Below are positions 1 to 7,061 of a DNA stretch of 64,000 bases, one piece after another. The position numbers and the translations under genes are program-made. How positions within the stretch are numbered: the first letter of the stretch is position 1; every line of letters begins with the position of its first letter. The stretch is from Albimonas pacifica (lineage in GTDB: Bacteria > Pseudomonadota > Alphaproteobacteria > Rhodobacterales > Rhodobacteraceae), in NCBI RefSeq assembly GCF_900113695.1, contig NZ_FOQH01000005.1, positions 248,001-312,000 of the forward strand, written 5' to 3'. The notes under the pieces are model-generated. The model was not told the origin of the DNA and made no database searches. It saw only the letters and a list, made by a program, of their open reading frames with translations.

Positions 1-799
1 CGGCGAGATCCGAGTCCTCCGGCCGCTTGCCCTTCGCGGCGAGCCGCCGCTCCACCTCCCGGAACCGGCGTTCGAACTTGGCGTTGGTGCGCCGGATCGC
101 ATGTTCCGGCTCGACCTTGAGATGGCGGGCGAGGTCCGCCAGCACGAAGGCGAGGTCGCCGAACTCAGCCTCCACCTCGTCGGCGGTCAGCCGGTCGCGG
201 GCCTCGGCGAGCTCGCCCGCCTCCTCGACCACCTTGGCGATGACGTCGGAGGCGTCGGGCCAGTCGAAGCCCACCCGCGCCGCCCGCGCCTGCAGCTTCA
301 CCGCCCGCGTCAGCCCCGGCAGCCCCGTCGCCACCCCGTCGAGCGCCGAGGCCGCGGCCTCGACCTTTCCCTTCCCCGCCCGCTCGGCCGCCTTCATCCG
401 CTCCCAGTCGCCGGGGCGCAGCTCGCGCACCACGCCGTCCTCGTCGCCGAAGACGTGGGGGTGGCGGCGGAGCATCTTGTCGGCGACGGCGCGGGCGACG
501 TCGTCGAAATCGAACAGCCCCGCCTCCTGCGCCATCTGCGCGTGGTAGACGACCTGCAGCAGCAGGTCGCCGAGCTCGTCCTTCAGGTCGGCCATGTCGC
601 CGCGCTCGATGGCGTCGGCGACCTCGTAGGCCTCTTCGACGGTATACTTGGCGATGGACGCGAAATCCTGGTCGCGGTCCCAGGGGCAGCCGTCGGGGGC
701 GCGGAGGCGGCGCATGATCTCGCGCAGGCGGGGCAGGGCGCCGGAGGCATCGCGGACCAGCGCGTCGGAAGCCTCGCGGGAGGGGGCGTCGGTCATCAT
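1..799 (-). CDS. mazG: Nucleoside triphosphate pyrophosphohydrolase MazG (3' end cut by window)
   Basis: House-cleaning enzyme that hydrolyses (d)NTPs to NMP and pyrophosphate in the cytoplasm. About 266 codons are visible from the start; family members are about 265-280 aa, so only the last few residues lie outside the window. Two MazG repeats are readable: an N-terminal one with YTVEEAYEVADAI and LKDELGDLLLQVVYHAQMA, carrying the metal-binding Glu/Asp residues, and a C-terminal one with VVEEAGELAEA and EFGDLAFVLADLARH. Two adjacent ATG codons begin the frame (799 or 796). The gene points out of the window, and palindromic repeat copy 1 lies in the gap on its 5' side. Confidence 0.93.
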   Translation of the reverse strand, partial: MMTDAPSREASDALVRDASGALPRLREIMRRLRAPDGCPWDRDQDFASIAKYTVEEAYEVADAIERGDMADLKDELGDLLLQVVYHAQMAQEAGLFDFDDVARAVADKMLRRHPHVFGDEDGVVRELRPGDWERMKAAERAGKGKVEAAASALDGVATGLPGLTRAVKLQARAARVGFDWPDASDVIAKVVEEAGELAEARDRLTADEVEAEFGDLAFVLADLARHLKVEPEHAIRRTNAKFERRFREVERRLAAKGKRPEDSDLA

Positions 800-886
800 G
801 CGTCTCCGTCAGGGGCGGTCCCGGCCGGCCTAGCGCGGAGCGGCCGGCGCGGGCAAGGCGGCGGATCGCGGCGGGGAGCGGTCTGC

Positions 887-1159
887 AGGCGCCCTGCGGG
901 CGGGCTTGGCCGGGTCGCGACCGGGGGGACGGGGGGGCGAAGGGCGGGGAGGGAGGAGCCGCCGGCGGGCTCCGGACTCACCCAAGAACAAGACGCCCGC
1001 GCCTGTCCTCCGGATCCGTCCATCGCGTCCGATGCCTGAGCGACTCGCCCGGCCCCGTCAAGGACAAGCCCCCTTCGGGGGTCGCTTCGCGATCCTTGAC
1101 GGGGCCGGGCGAGTCGCTCTGATCGGCATCCGCGATGGACGGCTCCGGAGAACAGGCGC
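887..1159 (+). repeat. Dispersed palindromic repeat, copy 1 (core 999-1159)
   Basis: Intergenic element between mazG and rplY. The core 999-1159 is a near-perfect inverted repeat of about 161 bp: an outer arm GCGCCTGTCCTCCGG... pairs with ...CTCCGGAGAACAGGCGC, a middle arm GAGCGACTCGCCCGG pairs with its complement, then GTCAAGGA pairs with TCCTTGAC, with an apical CCCCC-TTC-GGGGG hairpin at about 1069-1079. To the left is a conserved flank: AGGCGCCCTGCGGGCGGGCTT at 887-907, a G-rich spacer, then GGCGGGCTCC and ACTCACCCAAGAACA ending at 990. Three other full copies share the design with compensatory changes (see findings). The rest of 800-1285 shows no gene. Confidence 0.93.
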
Positions 1160-1231
1160 TCCCCGGGGGCGCGTGGGGCACGGGGGGCCCGGGGCGCGCG
1201 TCGCGCGAGAAGGCGGGGGCGCCGCGGGGGA

Positions 1232-1251
1232 GAGTTGACAGCTGTCAACTC
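1232..1251. promoter_or_regulatory. Perfect 20-bp palindrome, possible operator
   Basis: GAGTTGACAGCTGTCAACTC is a perfect dyad with no spacer in a gap with no gene. It lies between palindromic repeat copy 1 and the rplY terminator. Each half contains TTGACA, a perfect -35 hexamer. It could be a binding site for a dimeric regulator, but neither neighbouring gene starts here, so its target is unclear. Confidence 0.4.
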
Positions 1252-1285
1252 GCGGGCGCGCGGGCGTCGGGAAAGGGGGCGCCAC

Positions 1286-1319
1286 GAAAAACGCCCGCTC
1301 CTGGAGAGAAGCGGGCGTC
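1286..1319 (-). terminator. Rho-independent terminator of rplY
   Basis: On the minus strand, about 30 bases after the rplY stop, ACGCCCGCT pairs with AGCGGGCGT and is followed by a run of T (read as AAAAA at 1287-1291 on the plus strand). This is a canonical intrinsic terminator. Confidence 0.85.
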
Positions 1320-1348
1320 GGGTCGCGTCGGCGGGAGGCCGGCGAGGA

Positions 1349-1975
1349 TCACTCCTCGGCGGGAGCCTCCTCGGCCGCATCCTCCTCGGCCGCCTCGGAG
1401 GCGCGCAGGCCCGAGGGAGCGGAGATGTTGGCCAGCACGAAGTCGCGGTCGCGGATCACCGGGGTCACGCCCTTGGGCAGCTCGACGTCGGAGATGTGGA
1501 TCACGTCGCCGAAGCTCTTGCCCGTCAGGTCGACGGTGATGTGATCGGGGATCGAACCCGCGACCACGTTCAGCTCGACCTCGGAGCGCACCACGGTCAG
1601 CACGCCGCCCTTCTTCAGGCCCGGCGAGGCCTCCTGGTTCACGAAGTCGACGTGAACGAAGAGGTTCACGCGGCTCTTCTCCGTCAGGCGCAGGAAGTCC
1701 ACGTGGGTCGGCAGGTCGCGGACCACGTCGCGCTGCACGGCGCGGCAGATCACGCGGTTGTCCTGGCCGTCCACCTTCACGTTGAACAGCGTGGACAGGA
1801 AGCGCCCGGCCTTGAGCCGCTTGAGCAGCTCGTTGTGCTTGACGTTGATCGTGACGGGATCGATCCCGCCGCCGTAGATCACGCCGGGAACCAGCCCCTC
1901 GCGCCGCGCGGAACGGGCAGCCCCTTTGCCCGTGCCGGAGCGGGCGGTGGCCTCGAGAACCGGAAGGTCGGCCAT
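1349..1975 (-). CDS. rplY: 50S ribosomal protein L25/general stress protein Ctc
   Basis: Ribosomal protein that binds 5S rRNA in the large subunit. At 208 aa it is the long Ctc-type form: an N-terminal L25 domain (residues about 5-95, with VPGVIYGGG), a C-terminal TL5 beta domain (about 100-190, with [26 protein letters not shown]), and an acidic tail ending in [12 protein letters not shown]. The ATG at 1975 is chosen because GGAG sits seven bases upstream. An in-frame TTG at 1987 lies before that ribosome site. The gene appears monocistronic with its own terminator. In many alphaproteobacteria pth follows rplY, but it does not here. Confidence 0.95.
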   Translation of the reverse strand: MADLPVLEATARSGTGKGAARSARREGLVPGVIYGGGIDPVTINVKHNELLKRLKAGRFLSTLFNVKVDGQDNRVICRAVQRDVVRDLPTHVDFLRLTEKSRVNLFVHVDFVNQEASPGLKKGGVLTVVRSEVELNVVAGSIPDHITVDLTGKSFGDVIHISDVELPKGVTPVIRDRDFVLANISAPSGLRASEAAEEDAAEEAPAEE

Positions 1976-2110
1976 CGTCGACTCCAATCATATATCTGGT
2001 TGCGCATGCGCGGACCGTCCGCGCACGTCCCTGCGGCGGGCCTCCAGGGGTGTCCCTGCCGCAGACGCGCGCCTATACGCCGGAATCGCCGCGGGGGAAA
2101 GCCCCCCGGG

Positions 2111-2140
2111 GGCGCGGCGGGGCGCGGCGGGGCGCGGCGC
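2111..2140. repeat. Short 10-bp tandem repeat, three units
   Basis: Two exact and one near-exact copy of GGCGCGGCGG lie in the 282-bp gap between rplY and lutA and continue into similar G/C-rich sequence to about 2160. Probably simple-sequence drift. The rest of this divergent gap must hold both promoters, but no convincing -35/-10 pair was found. Confidence 0.6.
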
Positions 2141-2257
2141 GGGGCGCGCGGGGCGCCGCAAGGCGGAAACCCGCGCGCCCCCGCGGCCTGCACGCTTGCC
2201 CCGCGCCCCCGCTCGCGCTTTACAGGAGGGACGGGCGACAAGGGAGGGCCGCTGGGC

Positions 2258-3034
2258 ATGACCGTATCCGAGGGCGAGAAGCCCCGCGTGGCGCTGCTTG
2301 CCACCTGCCTCGTCGACCTGTTCCGACCCTCGGTCGGCTTCGCCGCGGCGAAGCTGCTGGCCGACGCGGGCTGCGACGTGCGCGTGCCGCCCAACCAGAC
2401 CTGCTGCGGCCAGCCCGCCTGGAACGCCGGCGACAGCCGCGGCGCCCGCCGCCTCGCCCGCCGGGTGATCGAGGAGTTCGAGGGCTTCGACGCGGTGGTC
2501 CTGCCCTCGGGCTCCTGCGCCGCGACGATGATCAAGGACTACCCGCAGATGTTCCGCGCCGGCGACCGCTGGCGCGCGCGGGCCGAGGCGCTGGCCGCCA
2601 GGACCTTCGAGATCACCCAGTTCCTGCGCGACGTCCTGAACGTCGCCGCCACCGACGGCCGCGCCCCCGAGGGCCCCGTGACCTACCACGACAGCTGCTC
2701 GGGCCTGCGCTCGCTGGGCATCAAGGCCCAGCCCCGCGCCCTGCTGGGGGCGATCGAGGGGCTGGAGCTGCGCGAGCTGCCCGAGGCCGAAGTCTGCTGC
2801 GGCTTCGGCGGGACCTTCTGCGTGAAGTACCCCGAGATCTCGGACCGCATGGCCGGCGACAAGGCGCGCCACGCGCAGGAGACCGGCGCGGGCACGATCC
2901 TCGCCGGCGACCTCGGCTGCCTGATGAACATCGCCGGCAAGATGAGCCGCGAGGGCCGCCCGGTGAAGGCCCGCCACGTGGTCGAGGTGCTGGCCGGCAT
3001 GACCGACGTCCCGGCGATCGGAGAGAGCGCATGA
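2258..3034 (+). CDS. lutA: L-lactate utilisation protein LutA ((Fe-S)-binding, CCG domains)
   Basis: Subunit of the LutABC iron-sulfur L-lactate dehydrogenase complex, which oxidises lactate to pyruvate at the inner face of the membrane. The protein is 258 aa and has two cysteine-rich CCG domains: QTCCGQPAWNAGD at about residues 46-58 and VCCGFGGTFCVKYPEI at about 180-195, each expected to help hold an Fe-S cluster. YHDSCSGLRSLGI precedes the second. The start is the ATG at 2258, with a purine-rich stretch upstream. It is the first gene of lutABC. Similar CCG proteins occur in glycolate oxidase (GlcF), but the gene order fixes it as lutA. Confidence 0.93.
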   Translation: MTVSEGEKPRVALLATCLVDLFRPSVGFAAAKLLADAGCDVRVPPNQTCCGQPAWNAGDSRGARRLARRVIEEFEGFDAVVLPSGSCAATMIKDYPQMFRAGDRWRARAEALAARTFEITQFLRDVLNVAATDGRAPEGPVTYHDSCSGLRSLGIKAQPRALLGAIEGLELRELPEAEVCCGFGGTFCVKYPEISDRMAGDKARHAQETGAGTILAGDLGCLMNIAGKMSREGRPVKARHVVEVLAGMTDVPAIGESA

Positions 3035-3057
3035 TCGCCATGATCGGAGAGGCCTGA
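3031..3057 (+). other. 8-codon minigene bridging lutA and lutB
   Basis: An ATG overlapping the lutA stop (ATGA at 3031-3034) opens an 8-codon frame, MIAMIGEA, whose TGA overlaps the lutB start codon (TGATG at 3055-3059). ATCGGAGAG occurs twice here, once before this ATG and once before lutB, suggesting a small duplication of the ribosome site plus start region. It may only pass ribosomes from lutA to lutB. Confidence 0.4.
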
Positions 3058-4502
3058 TGACCCACGCGCCCACCACTCCGAACTTCCGCCAGAACGTGCG
3101 CGAGGCGATGGCCGACGCGCCGCTGATGGAGCAGATGACCACCGCGCTCACCGGCTCGATGGCCCGCCGGGCCGGGGCCGCGGGGGCGGTGCCCGAGTTC
3201 GACGCCCTTCGCGACGCCGGCCGCGACCTGAAGAACCACGTGCTCGAGCATCTCGACGTCTATCTCGAGACCTACGAGCAGGCGGTGACCGACGCCGGCG
3301 GCCACGTCCACTGGGCCGAGACGGCGGAGGAGGCCCGCGCGATCATCCTCGACATCTGCCGCAAGGCGGGGGCGAAGACGGTCAACAAGGGCAAGTCGAT
3401 GATCTCCGAGGAGATCGGGCTGAACGACTACCTGGAAGAGAACGGGGTCAAGCCTGTCGAGACCGACCTCGGCGAATACATCATCCAGCTGCGAAAGGAG
3501 ACGCCCTCCCACATCATCGCGCCCGCGATGCACGTGAACGTGCCCCAGTGGCGCGAGGCCTTTCGAAAATTCCACCCGCATCTGCCGCAGGACCGGGACC
3601 TCGAGGGGCTCGACAAGCTGCTGCTCGAGGCGCGCGGCGAGCTGCGGCGCAAGTATTTCGAGGCCGAGGTGGGGATCACCGGCGCCAACATGCTGATCGC
3701 CGAGACCGGCCAGTCGGTGATCGTCACCAACGAGGGCAACGGGGACCTGTCGCAGTCGCTGGCGAAGGTGCACATCGTGCTCGCCTCGCTGGAGAAGATC
3801 GTGCCGACGCTGGAGGACGCCTCGACCGTGCTGCGCCTGCTGGCGCGCTCGGCGACGGGGCAGGAGATGTCGGTCTACACGACCTTCTCCTCCGGCCCCC
3901 GCCGGGCCGAGGATCCCGACGGGCCCGAGGAATACCATGTGGTGCTGCTCGACAACGGCCGCTCGGAGATGCTGGGCTCCGACTTCCAGGACATGCTGCG
4001 CTGCATCCGCTGCGGGGCCTGCATGAACCACTGCCCAGTCTATCGCGCGGTCGGGGGGCATGCCTACGGCTGGGTCTATCCGGGCCCGATGGGGGCGGTG
4101 CTGACGCCGGCGCTGATCGGGGTGACGCAGGGCGGCAACCTGCCCAACGCCTCCACCTTCTGCGGGCGCTGCGAGGAGGTGTGCCCGATGCGCATCCCCC
4201 TGCCCAAGATGATGCGCCACTGGCGGGAGCGGGAGTTCGAACGCAAGCTCTCGCCCAAGGGCATGCGGCGGGGCATGGGCGCCTGGGCCTGGGCGGCGCG
4301 CCGGCCGGGGCTCTACCGGATCGGCGCGAGCCTGGCTGCGCGCGCGCTGCGGCTGCTCGGGGCGGGCTCGATCCGCCGCCTGCCGCTGGCGGGGCGGGCC
4401 TGGACGCAGACCCGCGACTTCCCCGCGCCGCAGAAGGGCGGCACCTTCCTCGCGCAATGGAACCCCGACGCAGAGGGCCGGCGGAAGGGGGGCGCGGCAT
4501 GA
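3057..4502 (+). CDS. lutB: Lactate utilisation protein LutB (LUD domain plus 2x[4Fe-4S])
   Basis: 481-aa central subunit of the LutABC lactate oxidation complex. Residues about 60-300 form the LUD domain (ITGANMLIAETGQSVIVTNEGN). A bacterial ferredoxin-type region follows with CIRCGACMNHCPVY near 315-330 and CGRCEEVCPM near 368-378, enough cysteines for two [4Fe-4S] clusters. The C-terminal LutB extension is basic. The start at 3057 follows GGAGAG by six bases and overlaps the preceding minigene stop. The end overlaps the lutC start by four bases (ATGA), so the last two subunits are translationally coupled. Confidence 0.94.
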   Translation: MTHAPTTPNFRQNVREAMADAPLMEQMTTALTGSMARRAGAAGAVPEFDALRDAGRDLKNHVLEHLDVYLETYEQAVTDAGGHVHWAETAEEARAIILDICRKAGAKTVNKGKSMISEEIGLNDYLEENGVKPVETDLGEYIIQLRKETPSHIIAPAMHVNVPQWREAFRKFHPHLPQDRDLEGLDKLLLEARGELRRKYFEAEVGITGANMLIAETGQSVIVTNEGNGDLSQSLAKVHIVLASLEKIVPTLEDASTVLRLLARSATGQEMSVYTTFSSGPRRAEDPDGPEEYHVVLLDNGRSEMLGSDFQDMLRCIRCGACMNHCPVYRAVGGHAYGWVYPGPMGAVLTPALIGVTQGGNLPNASTFCGRCEEVCPMRIPLPKMMRHWREREFERKLSPKGMRRGMGAWAWAARRPGLYRIGASLAARALRLLGAGSIRRLPLAGRAWTQTRDFPAPQKGGTFLAQWNPDAEGRRKGGAA

Positions 4503-5161
4503 GCTCGCGCGTGCGCATCCTCGCCAACCTCCGCCGCCGGCTGGAGGAGGGCCGCCCCGCGGCCGAGCGCGCCGAGGGCGTGGCGGCCCGCCTGCGTCTC
4601 GCCGGCGCCCAGACCGCGCCGCGCCCGGCCGCCTCGCGGCTGGAGGGGGCCGAGGCGCTGGCGCGGTTCGAGGAGAAGCTGCGCGCGGTGGACGCCAGCG
4701 TCTCCCACGTGCCGGGCTTCTCGTCCCTGCCGCAGGCGCTGGCCGAGGAGCTGCGCGCGCGCAATCTGCCCGCCGCGGTGCGCATGGGCGAGGACTTCGA
4801 CCTCGTCTCCCTCGACTGGTCGGGCCTCGAGGCGACCCGGGGTCCGGGCCGGATCGAGGAGCCCGCCACGCTCTCGCGCGCCGTCTGCGGCGCGGCCGAG
4901 ACCGGGACGGTCGCGCTGCGCTCGGGCCCTGCGAACCCGGTGACGCTGACCTTCCTGGGCGAGACGCATTTCATCGTGCTGCGCCGCTCGGAGATCGTGC
5001 CGGGGCTGGAGGAGCTCTGGGCCCGCGTGCGCCGCTCCGGCGCCCAGCCGCGCACGGTGAACCTGGTGACGGGCCCCAGCCGCTCGGCGGACATCGGCGG
5101 CGTCCTGCAGCTCGGCGCCCACGGCCCCGTCGCGGTTCACGTCTTCATCGTCGATGCCTGA
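4499..5161 (+). CDS. lutC: Lactate utilisation protein LutC (LUD domain)
   Basis: Third subunit of the LutABC complex, 220 aa, with a single LUD domain that spans most of the protein; signature segments are ETGTVALRSGPANP and TGPSRSADIGGVLQLGAHGP. The N-terminal 60 residues are basic and alanine-rich. The ATG at 4499 overlaps the lutB stop. No LutR-type regulator gene is adjacent, so control is not visible. Palindromic repeat copy 2 starts about 140 bases downstream, and no ordinary terminator was found between. Confidence 0.92.
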   Translation: MSSRVRILANLRRRLEEGRPAAERAEGVAARLRLAGAQTAPRPAASRLEGAEALARFEEKLRAVDASVSHVPGFSSLPQALAEELRARNLPAAVRMGEDFDLVSLDWSGLEATRGPGRIEEPATLSRAVCGAAETGTVALRSGPANPVTLTFLGETHFIVLRRSEIVPGLEELWARVRRSGAQPRTVNLVTGPSRSADIGGVLQLGAHGPVAVHVFIVDA

Positions 5162-5299
5162 GCCACGGGCCGGGGCGACGGACGGACGCTCGCGCTCCGC
5201 GCATCGCCCCGCCCGCCGTCCCCGGCCCCCGCCGCCCCCGCAGGTTCGCGCCGGACGCGACCCATGCGCCCCGGCGCGCGGCCGGCCACGCCCCGCAAA

Positions 5300-5572
5300 G
5301 CGCCTGTTCTCCGGAGCCGTCTCTCGCGGATGCCGCCCGGAGCGACTCGGCCCCCGGGGTCAAGGATCGCGCAGCGACCCGCGCTTGCGCGGGCTTGTCC
5401 TTGACCCCGGGGGCCGAGTCGCTCAGGCATCGCAAGCGAGAGACGGATCCGGGGAACAGGCGCGGGCTTGTTCTTGGGTGAGTCAGGAGCCCGCCGGAGG
5501 CTCCCCCCGTCCCCGATCCCCCGCAACGCCCCCCTCAGGCGCGCCCCTGCCAGGCCCGCCCGCAGGGCGCCT
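5300..5572 (-). repeat. Dispersed palindromic repeat, copy 2 (core 5300-5463), inverted orientation
   Basis: Second full copy, oriented opposite to copies 1, 3 and 4. The core 5300-5463 folds like copy 1, but the stem is rewritten on both sides: CTCGGCCCCCGGGGTCAAGGA pairs with TCCTTGACCCCGGGGGCCGAG, the outer arm CCGTCTCTCGC pairs with GCGAGAGACGG, and the apical hairpin is CCCGCGC-TT-GCGCGGG. The flank follows on the right: TTGTTCTTGGGTGAGTCAGG, GGAGCCCGCCGGAGGCTC, a C-rich spacer and AGGCCCGCCCGCAGGGCGCCT ending near 5572. It lies between lutC and the next gene. 5162-5299 is plain G+C-rich DNA. Confidence 0.93.
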
Positions 5573-5652
5573 CCTCCCCCGCCGCCTTGCCGCCCGCGCC
5601 TGCGCGGGGCACAGTCGCGTCCAGTCCCGCCGCCGCCCCGGAGCGCGCCCCC

Positions 5653-6438
5653 ATGTCCCTCTCCCGCATGTTCGACGCCCCCTCCGGCCCCGCGGCGCCG
5701 CGCGCCACCGGTCCCGTGGATGTCGGCTGGCTGCTGACCGAGCCCGACGCCGGCGTGGTGTTCTTCCCGCCCGAGCGGGTGCGCTCCGCCGAGATGAACC
5801 GCCGTCACGCCAAGTCGGCTTCGCGCTGCCCGGCGGTGATCAACCTCGAATCCCGCTACTTCGTGATCCGCTGCCCCTTCGACCTCCACCTGCGCTTCGA
5901 GCGCGACGCCGAGGGCCGCCCCGGCCTTCGCAACATGTTCGGCGCCGCCAGCCCCGTGCGCCCCAAGAAGCTCAACAAGCACCTGCACATCGTCGGCGAG
6001 GCCGAGTGGCGCTATCCCGACAAGCCCACCGTGCAGGTCAGCCTTCCCTACCTCTTCGTGGCGGACGAGCCGGTCTACATGACCCAGCTCTCGGCCTTCC
6101 TGCACTACCGCCCCGACCCGCTGCCGGGCACGATCTTCGGGGGCCGCTTCCCGATCCACGCCTGGCCGCGCCCGCTGATGTGGGCCTTCGAGTGGCACGA
6201 CGTCTCCAGGGACATCGTGCTCCGCCGCGGCGAGCCCTGGTTCTACGTCCAGTTCGAGACCCTCCCGCAGGAGCGTCCCGTGCGCCTGATCGAGGCCGAG
6301 CGCACCCCCGAGCTGCAGGCCTTCGAGAAGCACGTCTCCGGCGCCGTGAACTACGTCAACCAGACCTTCTCCCTGTTCCAGCTCGCCGAGAAGGCGCGCC
6401 CCGAGACGCTGCTGACCCCCGCCGCCCGCAAGGGGTGA
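5653..6438 (+). CDS. Conserved hypothetical protein (261 aa), function unknown
   Basis: A soluble-looking protein without a signal peptide or obvious membrane segment and with normal local codon use. It is rich in aromatic residues and Pro, for example HLRFERDAEGRP, WRYPDKPTVQVSLPYLFVAD, MWAFEWHDVSRDIVLRRGEPW and VNYVNQTFSLFQLAEKARP. I do not recognise the family. The ATG at 5653 is preferred: an upstream in-frame ATG at 5587 would add a Pro/Ala-rich stretch lying right beside repeat copy 2. GGAG occurs about 12 bases before 5653. It stands alone between lutC and the SoxR-like site, so its neighbours give no strong clue. Confidence 0.72.
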   Translation: MSLSRMFDAPSGPAAPRATGPVDVGWLLTEPDAGVVFFPPERVRSAEMNRRHAKSASRCPAVINLESRYFVIRCPFDLHLRFERDAEGRPGLRNMFGAASPVRPKKLNKHLHIVGEAEWRYPDKPTVQVSLPYLFVADEPVYMTQLSAFLHYRPDPLPGTIFGGRFPIHAWPRPLMWAFEWHDVSRDIVLRRGEPWFYVQFETLPQERPVRLIEAERTPELQAFEKHVSGAVNYVNQTFSLFQLAEKARPETLLTPAARKG

Positions 6439-6467
6439 GGCGGACCGCTCCGGCCGCGCATTTCCGC

Positions 6468-6498
6468 TTGACCTCGACCTAGGTCGAGGTCGTCAGGT
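6468..6498 (+). promoter_or_regulatory. SoxR/MerR-family operator with a 19-bp spaced promoter
   Basis: CCTCGACCTAGGTCGAGG (6472-6489) is a perfect 18-bp palindrome, extendable to 22 bp. It has the same CCTC-N10-GAGG layout as the classical SoxR box. It lies between TTGACC (6468-6473) and TCAGGT (6493-6498), giving the 19-bp -35/-10 spacing typical of MerR-family activated promoters. The start of the ABM-type monooxygenase gene is about 48 bases downstream. No MerR-family gene is present in the window. Confidence 0.8.
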
Positions 6499-6545
6499 GG
6501 TCAGCATACGCAGCCCCTCCGAGGGATCCGACGGAGACCGCAGCC

Positions 6546-7007
6546 ATGCCGCTCGACCTGACCCCCGCCTTCGCGTCCCCGCAGGACGCCTCCGCCGACG
6601 CATCCTTCGGCCTCGATGCGGCGCTCGACGCCGCCTTCGAGGACGCGCTGTTCGAGGACGCGGCCCCGCGCCCGGGCCTCGTGCGTCTCGACCGGTTCAC
6701 CCTGCCGGAGGCGTCGCGCGCGGAGTTCCTGCGCCGCGTCGGCTTCATCCACCGCCTGCTGCGCACCCGGCCGGGTTTCCTGCGCGACCTGGCGGTGGAG
6801 CGTCCGCTTCCCGACGGGCGCCTCGCGCTCGCGACCCTGGTGGAGTGGGAGACGCCCGAGGACGCCGCCGCCGCGGCCCCTGTGGTCAAGGCGGCGCTGG
6901 AGGGCGCGGGCCTCGACCTGCACGCCGACCTCGCGCGGCTCGAGGTGCAGGGCGAGAAGGCCGACTGGCAGGCGGTCGAGCTCTCGGCGGAGCCGCCGGC
7001 GGACTGA
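6546..7007 (+). CDS. Antibiotic biosynthesis monooxygenase (ABM)-like dimeric alpha-beta barrel protein
   Basis: A 153-aa cytoplasmic protein. After an acidic, alanine-rich N-terminus (to about residue 40), residues about 45-120 fit the ABM/dimeric ferredoxin-like fold: VRLDRFTLPEASRAEFLRRVGFIHRLLRTRPGF, then ALATLVEWETPEDAAAAAPVVKAAL. Family members include small quinone-type monooxygenases and heme-degrading enzymes; the exact substrate cannot be told. The start at 6546 is the first ATG after the promoter. The SoxR-like operator upstream suggests induction by redox-cycling compounds, and ABM monooxygenases are known SoxR targets in other bacteria. The function remains an inference. Confidence 0.75.
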   Translation: MPLDLTPAFASPQDASADASFGLDAALDAAFEDALFEDAAPRPGLVRLDRFTLPEASRAEFLRRVGFIHRLLRTRPGFLRDLAVERPLPDGRLALATLVEWETPEDAAAAAPVVKAALEGAGLDLHADLARLEVQGEKADWQAVELSAEPPAD

Positions 7008-7061
7008 GGCGGGGCAGGGCGGCCAGCCGCCCTCGCCCCCCCCTCGCCGCTCCTCGCCGCG

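Noticed and set aside
5167-5228. Terminator for lutC from GGGCCGGGG / CCCCGGCCC
   Set aside because: The arms are separated by 44 bases and lack a T-run, so this is weak in such G+C-rich DNA.
5587-5652. Longer N-terminus for the 261-aa protein starting at 5587
   Set aside because: The extra 22 residues are Pro/Ala-rich, adjoin repeat copy 2 and have no better ribosome site than the ATG at 5653.
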